Below, in pieces: positions 1 through 8,508 of a stretch of 64,000 bases of DNA. Below the pieces are notes generated by a model. It saw nothing but the letters and a program-made list of their open reading frames with translations, made no database searches and was not told where the DNA came from. The first letter of the stretch is position 1; each line of letters begins with the position of its first letter. The stretch lies in NCBI GenBank assembly GCA_963665155.2, contig CAXXFI010000002.1, forward strand, positions 496,001 to 560,000, read 5' to 3'. The translations under genes and the position numbers were made by a program. This DNA comes from UBA1141 sp963665155. Its GTDB lineage: Bacteria; Chloroflexota; Dehalococcoidia; Lucifugimonadales; UBA3495.

Positions 1-203
1 GTGGTCCGTTCCGTTGTGACCTTTCCGGTGCCGTTCAACGTTCCTTGAACGATTCCTATCCCCTGGCCCAGTTCCGGTTGCTGCTCGACCAGGCCGGAGA
101 TGGTGACGGAACCACGGACTTGGTCACTTTTTTCGTCACTGATTCCAACACCAACCAACCGGGCATTTTCGAACTGGAAGTGACGCTGGAGCCGGAAAAC
201 TGA
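1..203 (+). CDS. C-terminal end of an unidentified protein, cut by the window edge
   Basis: Frame 3 is open from the window edge to a TGA at 201-203, giving 66 residues. The stretch has an Asp/Gly-rich run (DQAGDGDGTTD) and ends FELEVTLEPEN, as in the last strand of a beta-rich, possibly secreted domain. I do not recognise the family. It is transcribed towards the convergent amidase gene on the other strand. The following 234 bases (204-437) show no gene. Coding is inferred only from the open frame and protein-like composition. Confidence 0.4.
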   Translation, partial: GPFRCDLSGAVQRSLNDSYPLAQFRLLLDQAGDGDGTTDLVTFFVTDSNTNQPGIFELEVTLEPEN

Positions 204-437
204 CTCTGCCTCCGCAGCAAAGACTCGGAGGGTTTCTGTCACAACTCCATAACAAAAAACCAAAGGGGTCAGAAGGTGGTTGGAGGAATAAGTACGTGCC
301 GTGGGGCGCTTGACCCGGTTGCGGACAAATCGGCGGCGATTACTGTCTTTGGCTGAACGCTCGCATATGCCGGCGCCCCAACAAGATTAGACCGCGAATT
401 AATACCAGGGTTTAAGCTTGTAATTTATGCTTCCTAA

Positions 438-1844
438 TTAAGCTTCTGGCGGCCTTTCCAAATGCCACGGAGTTGCTTGCTCGTAGGCGTAAGCAACCTT
501 TAGGATAGTTTCCTCGCCGCCGGGACGGCTGCCTATCTGCAGTCCGATGGGCAAGCCGCCGGCGCTGAACCCGCAAGGAACCGACGCAGCAGGTGAGCTG
601 GACAGGTTAAACAACCTGGTCAACAAGTAGGGCAGTCGGGCCGAGGTTTCTTTGCTGGTGATGGGAATGTCATCCTCGATGGGCTGGGCCGGTCTGCCAC
701 TGGTGGGGAGCACCAGCACATCGTACCGATTCATGGCTTCCAACACTTGGTCCCGCAGCATCGACCTTAGTTTCTGGGCTTTGTAGTAGGCTTGTGCTGG
801 CACGATGCTGCCCACCAATTGCTGGATGCGCACGTCATGCCCGTAATCGTCGATCCGGTCTCTAACCCAGTCCCGGTGGGCGAAGGCTGGCTCCACGGCC
901 AGCAGTATCGACGACGCCACGCTGGCGGTGATAGCAAGGGGAAGAGAGACCTCCTCGACAGTCGCCCCCAATTCGCCCAGGACCGCCGTAGCTTTGACCA
1001 CGGCTTCCTTGGTTTCGCTTTCCACGAGGTCGCTGTTTAGCTGCTCGGCAATCACCCCAACCCGCAGTCCTCGTATATCCCCATCCAGGGGTCTTCGGTA
1101 GTCGGGTACCGGGGTTTGCCAGGTGTACTTGTCCTTGGGGTCGGAACCGGCGATGGCCCCCAACGTGATAGCGGCGTCTTCCACGGTACGGGAAATGGGG
1201 CCCACCGTGTCCATGGACCATACGCCCTGCATAACACCATAGCGGCTGACGCGACCCCAACTGGGCCGGAGACCGACAAGACCGCACCAAGTGGCCGGGA
1301 AGCGTATTGATCCGCCGGTGTCTTCACCCAGCGACGAAGCGCACAGAAACGCTGCGGTGGCAGCCCCGGAGCCGCTGCTGGAACCTCCGGTGTACATTTG
1401 CAAGTCCCAAGGGTTTCGCGGAGTGCTGAAACGGTGGGAGAAACCAGTGACCGCAAACTCAGTCAGATTGGTCTTGCCCAAGACTATGGCCCCAGCTTTT
1501 TTCAAGTTGGTGATAACCGTAGCGTCTTCGTCAGGAACAAAGTCGGCCAGGAAACGGGAGCCGCCGGTGGAACGGACGCCACGGCTCCAAAACTGGTCTT
1601 TAACCGCCACCGGCACGCCGTGCATGGGGCCAAGGTGGTTTCCCCTAGCAATGGCAGCTTCGGCCTCCCGGGCTGCTTCCATCGCTTCCTCTCGCATGAC
1701 CGTGATGTAGGAATTGAATTTGAAGTCCAAGTCGTCAATCCGGTCCAGGTAGGCCTCCGTGGCCTCGACCGGAGAGACCTCTTTGCTTTCGATGAGCCGT
1801 GAGAGGTCGGATGCGGAAAGGAAGGGGATTTGGGATTTGTCCAC
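438..1844 (-). CDS. Amidase signature family amidohydrolase (GatA/AtzE-like)
   Basis: A 468-residue amidase of the GatA/AtzE/AtzF group, hydrolysing an amide or carbamoyl bond; the substrate is unknown. The Ser-cisSer-Lys triad is visible: Lys82 in GVPVAVKDQF, the GGSSSGSG loop at about 153-160, and the nucleophile Ser179 in DTGGSIR. The C-terminus has the usual GLPIGLQIG motif. I chose the GTG start at 1844 because AAGGAGGA lies 7 bases upstream; a longer frame to 1880 has no such site. A GatC-like small protein lies 150 bp upstream on the same strand, the arrangement of AtzG-AtzE, so this is probably the large subunit of a two-protein amidohydrolase and not the GatA of a tRNA amidotransferase (no gatB nearby). 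Confidence 0.9.
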   Translation of the reverse strand: MDKSQIPFLSASDLSRLIESKEVSPVEATEAYLDRIDDLDFKFNSYITVMREEAMEAAREAEAAIARGNHLGPMHGVPVAVKDQFWSRGVRSTGGSRFLADFVPDEDATVITNLKKAGAIVLGKTNLTEFAVTGFSHRFSTPRNPWDLQMYTGGSSSGSGAATAAFLCASSLGEDTGGSIRFPATWCGLVGLRPSWGRVSRYGVMQGVWSMDTVGPISRTVEDAAITLGAIAGSDPKDKYTWQTPVPDYRRPLDGDIRGLRVGVIAEQLNSDLVESETKEAVVKATAVLGELGATVEEVSLPLAITASVASSILLAVEPAFAHRDWVRDRIDDYGHDVRIQQLVGSIVPAQAYYKAQKLRSMLRDQVLEAMNRYDVLVLPTSGRPAQPIEDDIPITSKETSARLPYLLTRLFNLSSSPAASVPCGFSAGGLPIGLQIGSRPGGEETILKVAYAYEQATPWHLERPPEA

Positions 1845-1994
1845 GAAGGTTCCTCCTTGCGCTAGGCAATAAACGACCAAAACTTAAATGCCATGCGATA
1901 TAGTCGGACTCAAGGCACGGGCGTCACACTGAGGAGACACCCCTAGGCCAGGCCAAGCGGGACGAAAATGGTCAAATGCTGACAGCTGACCCAT

Positions 1995-2177
1995 TTATGC
2001 GGGAGGCATGATTATGGGAAGGGGCTCTACGCTATCCAACCCAGGCGGGTTTATCTGGTCCAGCGCTTCAAGGAGAGCGTTCAAGCTATACATTACTTCG
2101 GTGAGTTCGGGGTCCTGAATATCGAGGCCCACTGCTTTGCCCATGGCCCGAATTTCGTCTTTATTGAGGTCCACCAT
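1995..2177 (-). CDS. Short GatC/AtzG-like subunit, likely partner of the amidase
   Basis: A 60-residue protein resembling the first two-thirds of GatC. It has an acidic N-terminal helix, a second helix (LNALLEALDQI), then the GatC-type linker LDSVEPLPI followed by a short Pro-rich end. The C-terminal tail of true GatC (about 95 residues) is absent, as in AtzG (about 68 residues), which stabilises the amidase AtzE. I chose the ATG at 2177 because GGAGG lies 5 bases upstream; another ATG at 2189 precedes that site. It is the first gene before the amidase, 150 bp apart. Function is inferred from size, motif and position. The 294 bp upstream, to the end of the CoA-transferase, holds no recognisable gene. 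Confidence 0.7.
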   Translation of the reverse strand: MVDLNKDEIRAMGKAVGLDIQDPELTEVMYSLNALLEALDQINPPGLDSVEPLPIIMPPA

Positions 2178-2471
2178 GTTAGCCTCCATACTTTAGAAAG
2201 TTATTTCTATTATTGGTTTATCGGTTCATAACGAGACTGATTAGAATTTGATTCCCCACGCCTGCGTCTGGACAGAGGTGGGATCGATGGGCGAGATTTT
2301 TGTGATCACCGGAACCCAATCTATGCTGCAAAACCGAGGCGTGTCGCGGGCGACCATATAGACACCCACGGTCGATTGTCCACAACATACTCCCTTAAAA
2401 ACACACGTACGTCAAGATGCCGAAATCATGCCCATGGCGCCGTCCCAACTGACACTTGTTGGGCGATCACT

Positions 2472-3887
2472 TCACCGGGCCCGAAATTCGGAATCAAGCT
2501 CAACGGTCCAGCCCAACTCCACTTGCCTTTCCAAGGGTACCGTCCTTGGAGCCCTTCCACCCACAGGGGACTGCCCAATCAATTGTTCCCGCTCCAACCC
2601 CTGAATATCCGCTTCGCTCAAGCCCAAGACTTGGCGGAGCACGTTGTCGTTGTGCTCTCCCAACAGTGGGGCGGGCTTGGCGATGGAAAGGTCGTTTTTC
2701 GACAGCCGCCAGCCGCGGCCAACGTAGTCTCTGCGGCCCAACCCCGTCTCTGTTGGATGTTCTACCGATTCAAAGTATCCTCTGGCGTTAAAATGCGAGT
2801 CCGTCAGCAACCCCCGAGCGTTTAACACCGGCCCAGCGGGGATACCCGCATTTTGAAGCACTTCCATCACCTGGTACTGGCCCTTGGTTGCAGTCCACCG
2901 AGAAACGATTTCGTCCAACTCGTCCTGGTTACGCAACCGGCCCAAAGGTTCGTCAAATTTCCCTTCTAGAATATCCTGAAAGCCCTCTTCCCCGGTGAGA
3001 ATACGCCGAAATGCCAGCCAGTCGGCGTCGTCACGAACCGCCAGCGTTACCCATTGGTCGTCGCCCTTGCAAAGGTAGCAACCATGGGGGGCCATGGATT
3101 GGTGACGGTTGCCCATGCGCCGGGTGCGGCGGCCATTGAACGCATAGTCCAGAATACCTTCGCCAGCAAATGACACACCCACCTGGTACATGGCTAGGTC
3201 GACCCAGTTGCCGCGCCCGGTCCGCGCCCGGTAAAGCAACGAAGCCATTATGGCGGTGAGGGAAGTCCAGGTAGCCAGAAAGTCGGTATAGGAATTGCCC
3301 ATCTTGTTGGGAATGTCTTCGGGAGTCCGGTCCTGGGCGTTGTCTGCGGAGTTGTCCTGCAGATAGCCCATGAACGCTCCGGTGCCGTGAGTCGGTTCTA
3401 GGGCCGAAGCCATAGCCCCAAAGTTGCTCCAGGGGCCGCTGTGACCATATCCCGTGTTGGATACCATAATCAGGTCGGGTTTAACCGCTCTGAGGCTGGC
3501 ATAGTCCAGGCCAAACCGGGCCATGACCCGGGGAGTGAAGTTTTCCAGAACGATGTCGCTAACCCGCACCAAGTCTTTCAACAAGTCCTGGGCCGCCTCG
3601 GAACGCAGGTCCAAGGTCAGGCTGTCTTTGCCCCGGTTCAAAGTATGGAAGGTTCCTGAACGCTCCCAGTACAATTCCCCTGGGTCATTATCCGGAAATG
3701 GACCCATAATGGTCCGGGTTGTGTCCATGAACTGGGTATGGTGGGTGTCGATCTTGATGACCTGAGCGCCAAAGTCCGCCAAATTAGCCCCTGCAAAGGG
3801 CATAGCAAAGACTCTGCTCAAATCGACGACTCTTATGCCGTCCAGGGGACGCTTCTTAAATTCCTTTCTTTCCTCTGCGCCGCTCAA
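2472..3887 (-). CDS. Family III CoA-transferase (CaiB/BaiF type)
   Basis: A 471-residue family III acyl-CoA transferase, which moves CoA between carboxylic acids through a mixed anhydride on a conserved Asp. The N-terminal Rossmann-like segment (PLDGIRVVDLSRV, about 14-26), the motif VSNTGYGHSGP (about 142-152) and the closing APLLGEHN motif are present. By hand alignment with formyl-CoA transferase, Asp202 in NSYTDFLATW is the catalytic Asp. The start is TTG and overlaps the stop of the upstream methyltransferase (TTGA), which suggests translational coupling. The substrate is unknown. It belongs to a minus-strand block with a second CoA-transferase and a MaoC hydratase, consistent with degradation of an organic acid as its CoA thioester. 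Confidence 0.9.
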   Translation of the reverse strand: MSGAEERKEFKKRPLDGIRVVDLSRVFAMPFAGANLADFGAQVIKIDTHHTQFMDTTRTIMGPFPDNDPGELYWERSGTFHTLNRGKDSLTLDLRSEAAQDLLKDLVRVSDIVLENFTPRVMARFGLDYASLRAVKPDLIMVSNTGYGHSGPWSNFGAMASALEPTHGTGAFMGYLQDNSADNAQDRTPEDIPNKMGNSYTDFLATWTSLTAIMASLLYRARTGRGNWVDLAMYQVGVSFAGEGILDYAFNGRRTRRMGNRHQSMAPHGCYLCKGDDQWVTLAVRDDADWLAFRRILTGEEGFQDILEGKFDEPLGRLRNQDELDEIVSRWTATKGQYQVMEVLQNAGIPAGPVLNARGLLTDSHFNARGYFESVEHPTETGLGRRDYVGRGWRLSKNDLSIAKPAPLLGEHNDNVLRQVLGLSEADIQGLEREQLIGQSPVGGRAPRTVPLERQVELGWTVELDSEFRAR

Positions 3888-4957
3888 GGTCTGATCTCGT
3901 AGAGGTTATGGAATGGGTTTTCCAGGGGCAAAAGTCTCACGCTGTTAAAGCCCGCCTCAGCGCACATCTCCTGGACCTTGGGAGGATGAAGTCCCAGGGT
4001 ACCCAAGCCAGCGCCGTCGTTGGCCAGCGAGGTTGTCATACAGTACAGAATACTGAACCCGTGAAACATTGTGCCCAGAGAACCAAGGTTTTCTTCCAAA
4101 CTCTCCGAACAGTTGATGTCCAGCAGTAGGTAAAAACCTCCGGGGTTCAGGGCCTGGCGGATCGACCGCAGCAGGCCTTGGGGGTTTGCGGCGTCGTGAA
4201 CCACATCGAATGTGGTGATGATGTCGTACTGATAGGGAAGACCTTCAGTCACGTCCAATTGCTGAAAGGCTACCCTCTCGGCTACTCCAGCGGCTTCGGC
4301 GTTGGCAGTCGCCTGCGTTATCGTGGGGGGAAACACGTCAAACCCTGTGAAGTTGCAGTTCGGAAATTCCTGCGCCAACTTGATCAGCGCGCGACCACGG
4401 CCACAGCCAACGTCGGCCACCGATGCCCCGGCTTGTAGCTTGGCTAGGACGTCGGGCATAGCGGGCATCCACTCAGGCAAAAGCAAGTTTTCGAACCAGC
4501 CACCGGTGAACCTTTCCAACCCATCCCACAGATTGTCGCCGTAAGCCGATTGGTGGACGCCGCCTCCATTCCGGAACGCCTGTAGCAGTTGGTCGAAGGG
4601 GCCAAGCATACCCAGCAAAACCTGATATGCGCCAGCCACGAACTTAGGCCCTCCTTCCTGGGCTAAGACCATGGAGTACTCGGGTGGCAGCGTAAACCGC
4701 TGGCTGTCCGGGTCATACTCCAGGTAGCCCGCTGCGGCCATGCCTCCCAGCCATTCTCTGGCGTACCGCTCGTCGATCCCCGCCCGGGAAGCCAGTTCTT
4801 GGCTGCTGGTTGGCGAACTTTCTCCAAGAGCCTTGAACAGACCCAGGCGATCTCCGATCATGGCCATTATCACGGCGGTCGTGCTGCTAAGGTCGCCCAA
4901 GGCCTTCCGCACAAAGGCTCGCTGTTTCGCTTCATCAATAACAGGTTGAATCGACAC
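3884..4957 (-). CDS. Class I SAM-dependent methyltransferase with N-terminal winged helix
   Basis: A 357-residue methyltransferase resembling the Rv2258c type. Residues about 1-90 look like a dimerisation/winged-helix domain (TSSQELASRAGIDERYAREW). The SAM-binding glycine motif is VADVGCGRG (about 180-188), followed by the acidic FTGFDVF motif and a motif IV-like stretch YDIITTFDVVHD. The GTG start at 4957 has AGAGG about 7 bases upstream. Its stop overlaps the start of the downstream CoA-transferase and the next CoA-transferase ends 42 bp upstream, so the genes are probably one operon. The methyl acceptor cannot be read from the sequence; a role on an intermediate of the same CoA pathway is inference. 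Confidence 0.88.
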   Translation of the reverse strand: MSIQPVIDEAKQRAFVRKALGDLSSTTAVIMAMIGDRLGLFKALGESSPTSSQELASRAGIDERYAREWLGGMAAAGYLEYDPDSQRFTLPPEYSMVLAQEGGPKFVAGAYQVLLGMLGPFDQLLQAFRNGGGVHQSAYGDNLWDGLERFTGGWFENLLLPEWMPAMPDVLAKLQAGASVADVGCGRGRALIKLAQEFPNCNFTGFDVFPPTITQATANAEAAGVAERVAFQQLDVTEGLPYQYDIITTFDVVHDAANPQGLLRSIRQALNPGGFYLLLDINCSESLEENLGSLGTMFHGFSILYCMTTSLANDGAGLGTLGLHPPKVQEMCAEAGFNSVRLLPLENPFHNLYEIRP

Positions 4958-4999
4958 TAATTATCCTCTCCACCGGCCCGGTTATTAACCGTCCGGTTA

Positions 5000-6208
5000 C
5001 TAGATGATCCCCGACTCCCGCATATTTACCAAGTCCTGGGCAGTGTAACCCAACTCGCCGACGTAAATTTCGGCGTTATGCTGGCCTAGTAACGGAGCGG
5101 GATAGCGAAATTCAAAGTCCATTGCCGAAAGTTTGGGGCCCAGGCCCGGATACTCGGCTTTTCCTGCAACCGGGTGGTCCAACTCAGTATAGAAACCTCG
5201 CTCCCTCAAATGCTCGCATTCCATGAGGTCCCCGGCGTCCTGAGCCATGCCAAATACCAGCCGCCTTTGTCCGGACTCTTCGAACAACGGTTTGCGGTCC
5301 CAATTAGCCAAGCCCTTGATGAGCAATTGTTTCAGTTCCTCGCCGTGTTCAATTCGGCCAGCTCCGGTAGCAAAGCGCTCGTCTTTCAATTCTTCCAAGC
5401 CGATGAGTTCGGCGATAACCGGCCAGGGTTGGGAGCCTTGCACCGAAGGCACCACGTAGCCGTCCCGGGCTGGCATAAGCTCCTCAAAGCCCGAACCTCG
5501 TACGGGGCGGCGGCCCTTGATAGCACCCATATAGGTGTAATAGGGCACAGCCTGGACCAAGTGGGACGCCAGGCATTCAACAATGGAAACCTCCACGTAC
5601 TGCCCTTCACCGGTGGTGAGTCGTTGGAACAACGCCGCCAGCGTGGCGGCTGCGCCGTTGGCCCCGGACACGTAGAACGACTGGTCCAAGGCATTTCGCA
5701 AGGGTTCCCGGTCCGAATCTCCCGAGTGATACATCAACCCACTCATAGCGCAAGTCACAATGTCGGTAGCCGGAAAGTCCTTGTAGGGACCCGATTGTCC
5801 AAAAGGAGTGATGGATGTAACTACCAATTCGGGATTCACCAAGGCCAATGAATCATAGTCCAGCCTCAGACGCTCGGATTCGGACGGGGAGAAATTCTCC
5901 ACCAAAACGTCCGACGATTGAAGCAATCCATTAAAAACAGAACGGCCCGAGGTTGAGGCCAAGTCCAGGGTAACGCCTCGTTTGTTGGAGTTTAGGTAGA
6001 GGAACTGGACGCTTTTGTCCGGGTGGGGGTCGTCGCCAACAAAGGGACCTGCCCTGCGGGCCATGTCGCCCGTATCCGGCGGCTCGATTTTAATAACGTC
6101 GGCACCGTAGTCGGCCAACAGCTTGGCGCAAAAGGGACCTGGGATTTGGCTACCCAAGTCCAATACTCTGATACCTTCCAGAATTCCATGTGACGGAATT
6201 AACGTCAT
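5000..6208 (-). CDS. Family III CoA-transferase, second copy
   Basis: A 402-residue CaiB/BaiF-type protein with ILEGIRVLDLGSQIPGP at about 9-25, VENFSP at about 104-109 and the APLLGQHN motif near the C-terminus. The CoA-binding TGEGQYVEVS stretch (about 199-208) is typical. By hand alignment with formyl-CoA transferase, the catalytic Asp position falls on Phe178 in LDQSFYVSGANG; Asp175 is three residues earlier. Either the register shifts, or this copy lacks classical transferase chemistry, as in CoA-racemase-like relatives. The ATG start has GGAG 8 bases upstream. It lies between the MaoC-type hydratase and the methyltransferase and is probably cotranscribed with them. Confidence 0.88.
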   Translation of the reverse strand: MTLIPSHGILEGIRVLDLGSQIPGPFCAKLLADYGADVIKIEPPDTGDMARRAGPFVGDDPHPDKSVQFLYLNSNKRGVTLDLASTSGRSVFNGLLQSSDVLVENFSPSESERLRLDYDSLALVNPELVVTSITPFGQSGPYKDFPATDIVTCAMSGLMYHSGDSDREPLRNALDQSFYVSGANGAAATLAALFQRLTTGEGQYVEVSIVECLASHLVQAVPYYTYMGAIKGRRPVRGSGFEELMPARDGYVVPSVQGSQPWPVIAELIGLEELKDERFATGAGRIEHGEELKQLLIKGLANWDRKPLFEESGQRRLVFGMAQDAGDLMECEHLRERGFYTELDHPVAGKAEYPGLGPKLSAMDFEFRYPAPLLGQHNAEIYVGELGYTAQDLVNMRESGII

Positions 6209-6281
6209 TTCAAAACTCCGTCCGACATGCTAAAGGGTCCTTTGACCGGCTCAGGGCGGCCAGAAGAGTGGCTGCCCACCG

Positions 6282-7361
6282 TCATTGGTCCAACTCCCAG
6301 GCCAGGGGCAGGCTCTGGCCCCGTTTTGGCAGCACCACTGTCGCTTGACCGGACACGGTCAATTCGCCACGGCTGTTGCGCAACCCGACCTGGCAGTCGA
6401 CATACCCAAAACCGTCCACTTCTCTTTTGCCGGAAACAGCCCCGTGTGCTGTCAAAACGTCACCAGGATAATCCATGCCCCGATGCTGCACTTGATAACG
6501 TTTGAACCAGCCTTCTTCCCCAGCGAACCGGACCAACAACTCCCCCAAATACTGGTTCTTGAGGGAGCCGTTGACCACAACGTTGATTAGGCCCTGACGC
6601 AATTGGGCAAAGGGCAAGTCCCAGTGTATCCGAGCGTAGTTTCCGTTGGCTGCAGCCCAGCGCACCAAATGAGTGGTGGTAATCGGTCCTTTCACCACCG
6701 GAGGAAGCTCATCACCGACCGACACGTCCTCGAAGTATCGCTGCTGCGCAGGCTCGGTCTGAGGCTTGGCTAGCACCACATCCGGTGCTGGAGGCGAAAC
6801 CGGCACTTCTTGTAACGACGTTTCCAGGGCCGATGCGGAGTCATTTCCCACGCCTAGATGGTCCTCTTCCGGCAGTGCGCGGTGGATGCTGACCCGGTCG
6901 GCAACGCTAATTTCCCTATTTTCTTGGTCGGTCAGGGTCTCTTGACGAATCACGAATACCAACGGCCCGGAGCGGCCCTGCTTTTCGAAGATGTCCCGGA
7001 TACGAAATTGGCGGGTCACACAAGCGCCAACGTATGCTGGCCGCAGGAACTGCCAATCGCTGCCCCCGTTTAGCCCGTAGCTATTGAAGGGCAACGGGAC
7101 TTCGAAGTGGGACTCTTGGCCTGCTCCAAAAAAACCGATGGGAGGAGCAATATCTTTCCAAGTAGCCAAGGGCGGGCACAGAAGGCCCCCAAAGCGGCTG
7201 GCATTGGCATACTCGGGGTCGACGTACAATGGATTGGGGTCTTCAGTAGCGTCGGCCAAGTCGTAGGCCATTTCATCGCTGATGGCGAATCGATTGCGCT
7301 CGGGCGGCGTTTCCTGGCCAATGAGGGCAAGCACTTCCGGAGTTATTAATTGGGATGCCAT
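6282..7361 (-). CDS. MaoC-type double-hotdog hydratase/dehydratase
   Basis: A 359-residue protein with two hotdog halves: an N-terminal FAS1-like dehydratase half (about 15-155) and a C-terminal MaoC half (about 205-345), joined by a Pro-rich linker (VPVSPPAPD). Such proteins hydrate enoyl-CoA or dehydrate hydroxyacyl-CoA. The catalytic Asp/His motif of MaoC is divided: the first half has DPNPLYVD (Asp kept, His to Tyr), the second has GNYARIHWD (Asp to Asn, His kept). It is the first gene of the minus-strand block with two CoA-transferases, which suits a CoA-thioester pathway. ATG start with AAAGGA about 8 bases upstream. A mesaconyl-CoA-type hydratase is possible but not shown. Confidence 0.85.
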   Translation of the reverse strand: MASQLITPEVLALIGQETPPERNRFAISDEMAYDLADATEDPNPLYVDPEYANASRFGGLLCPPLATWKDIAPPIGFFGAGQESHFEVPLPFNSYGLNGGSDWQFLRPAYVGACVTRQFRIRDIFEKQGRSGPLVFVIRQETLTDQENREISVADRVSIHRALPEEDHLGVGNDSASALETSLQEVPVSPPAPDVVLAKPQTEPAQQRYFEDVSVGDELPPVVKGPITTTHLVRWAAANGNYARIHWDLPFAQLRQGLINVVVNGSLKNQYLGELLVRFAGEEGWFKRYQVQHRGMDYPGDVLTAHGAVSGKREVDGFGYVDCQVGLRNSRGELTVSGQATVVLPKRGQSLPLAWELDQ

Positions 7362-7697
7362 AAAGGTGTTCCTTTGCGGTGATTTGCCTGGACGCCATCA
7401 AGACAGTTTCCAGACGAAATTGGAACCGGAGTTAGGCTGGAAGCAGAAGCCGCCAAGACAGAAGCAGTTTAGCATAGATGTTTGGCTGGATGACCGGTTC
7501 GGCAGCGTATCAATGCTTCCGCGGTCGCCGGTCCCGTTGCGGCGGCTTTTCGTTGTAAAATTTGGTGTAAAATTTCCTGTGAACTTTCAATGTAGAATAT
7601 CTTTAAAGTTTGGCGTCGCACGGGAAATCGCAACCAAAGATGCCAAAAATTGTGTGACCTAAGAACCTATTGATGCAGAGATTAAAGGAGTGACAGC
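7362..7697. promoter_or_regulatory. Divergent intergenic region with a 10-bp direct repeat
   Basis: This 336-bp stretch separates the minus-strand MaoC block from the plus-strand DinB gene and must hold both promoters. It contains two copies of TGTAAAATTT at 7554-7563 and 7566-7575, about one helix turn apart, in an AT-rich segment. A regulator or promoter site is plausible. No coding sequence was seen. Confidence 0.3.
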
Positions 7698-8213
7698 ATG
7701 ACACTTAACGAGTTTATTGAAGACTCTTTTGCCAAAGAGCACGAGTTTCTTATGGACGCCGTCAATGACCTGACCCCCGAAGAACTGGCTTGGCGCGCCG
7801 GGCCCGAAGCCAACAACATCAACTGGCTGCTCTGGCACATGACCCGTGTGGAGGACATGTGGATTCAGTTTTTCATCCAAAAAGAACCCGAGATTTGGGA
7901 AAGAGACGGCTGGAACGAGAAGTTCGGGTTGCCCACTAGGGATAACGGCTTTGACCATACGCCGGAGCAGGTGGCCGGTTTCCCTATCCTCGACCTTCAG
8001 GAACTCTTGAAGTACGGCGAAACCGTTAGATCCGCAACGCTGGAATACTTGAAAGGATTGGGCCCAGAGGACTTCCCATTGGTGCCTAGGGAACGGCGGC
8101 CAGAGATGTCGGTGGGCCAGATTTTCCGGCAAATAGTTGGCGAGTTTTACCAGCACCAAGGGCATATCTCTTATCTGAAAGGCCTAATCCGCTCTGGGGC
8201 GAAACCCGGCTGA
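7698..8213 (+). CDS. DinB-superfamily four-helix protein
   Basis: A 171-residue protein of the DinB/YfiT-like fold, whose members bind a metal through three His residues and include thiol-dependent transferases and many proteins of unknown role. Candidate ligands are His in NWLLWHMTR (about 54) and the two in YQHQGHISY (about 153-156). The ATG is preceded by AAAGGAG about 9 bases upstream. It stands alone, divergent from the MaoC block, with 295 bp of empty sequence after it. The substrate cannot be inferred. Confidence 0.85.
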   Translation: MTLNEFIEDSFAKEHEFLMDAVNDLTPEELAWRAGPEANNINWLLWHMTRVEDMWIQFFIQKEPEIWERDGWNEKFGLPTRDNGFDHTPEQVAGFPILDLQELLKYGETVRSATLEYLKGLGPEDFPLVPRERRPEMSVGQIFRQIVGEFYQHQGHISYLKGLIRSGAKPG

Positions 8214-8508
8214 TCCAAGCTTTTTACGGGATGGAGGGTGCTACAGACGCTGAATTCGGCTGGCGGGATACCTCCATACCCCTAGCCCAGCGACGGTAAT
8301 CCAACTCTTTGGCGAGCCGAAGTGGTCCCAAGGGCCAGTCCTCCATCCTTGAAATTAGTGGGGCCTAAGCGTAGTTTGGGAATCAAGGCCAGAGTTGCGA
8401 TTTCCTGGTGACAATCCCCGAAAGCGTCGCTTCCCCGGCCCAAGTAAGTTACTCATGCCCCAGGCTAATAGTTGTGGCTCAGGTAATTTGTAAGGTAGTT
8501 GTTCCGGG

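Noticed and set aside
1995..2177. True GatC of the tRNA amidotransferase
   Set aside because: The C-terminal tail of GatC is missing and there is no gatB nearby. The AtzG-like explanation fits size and context better.
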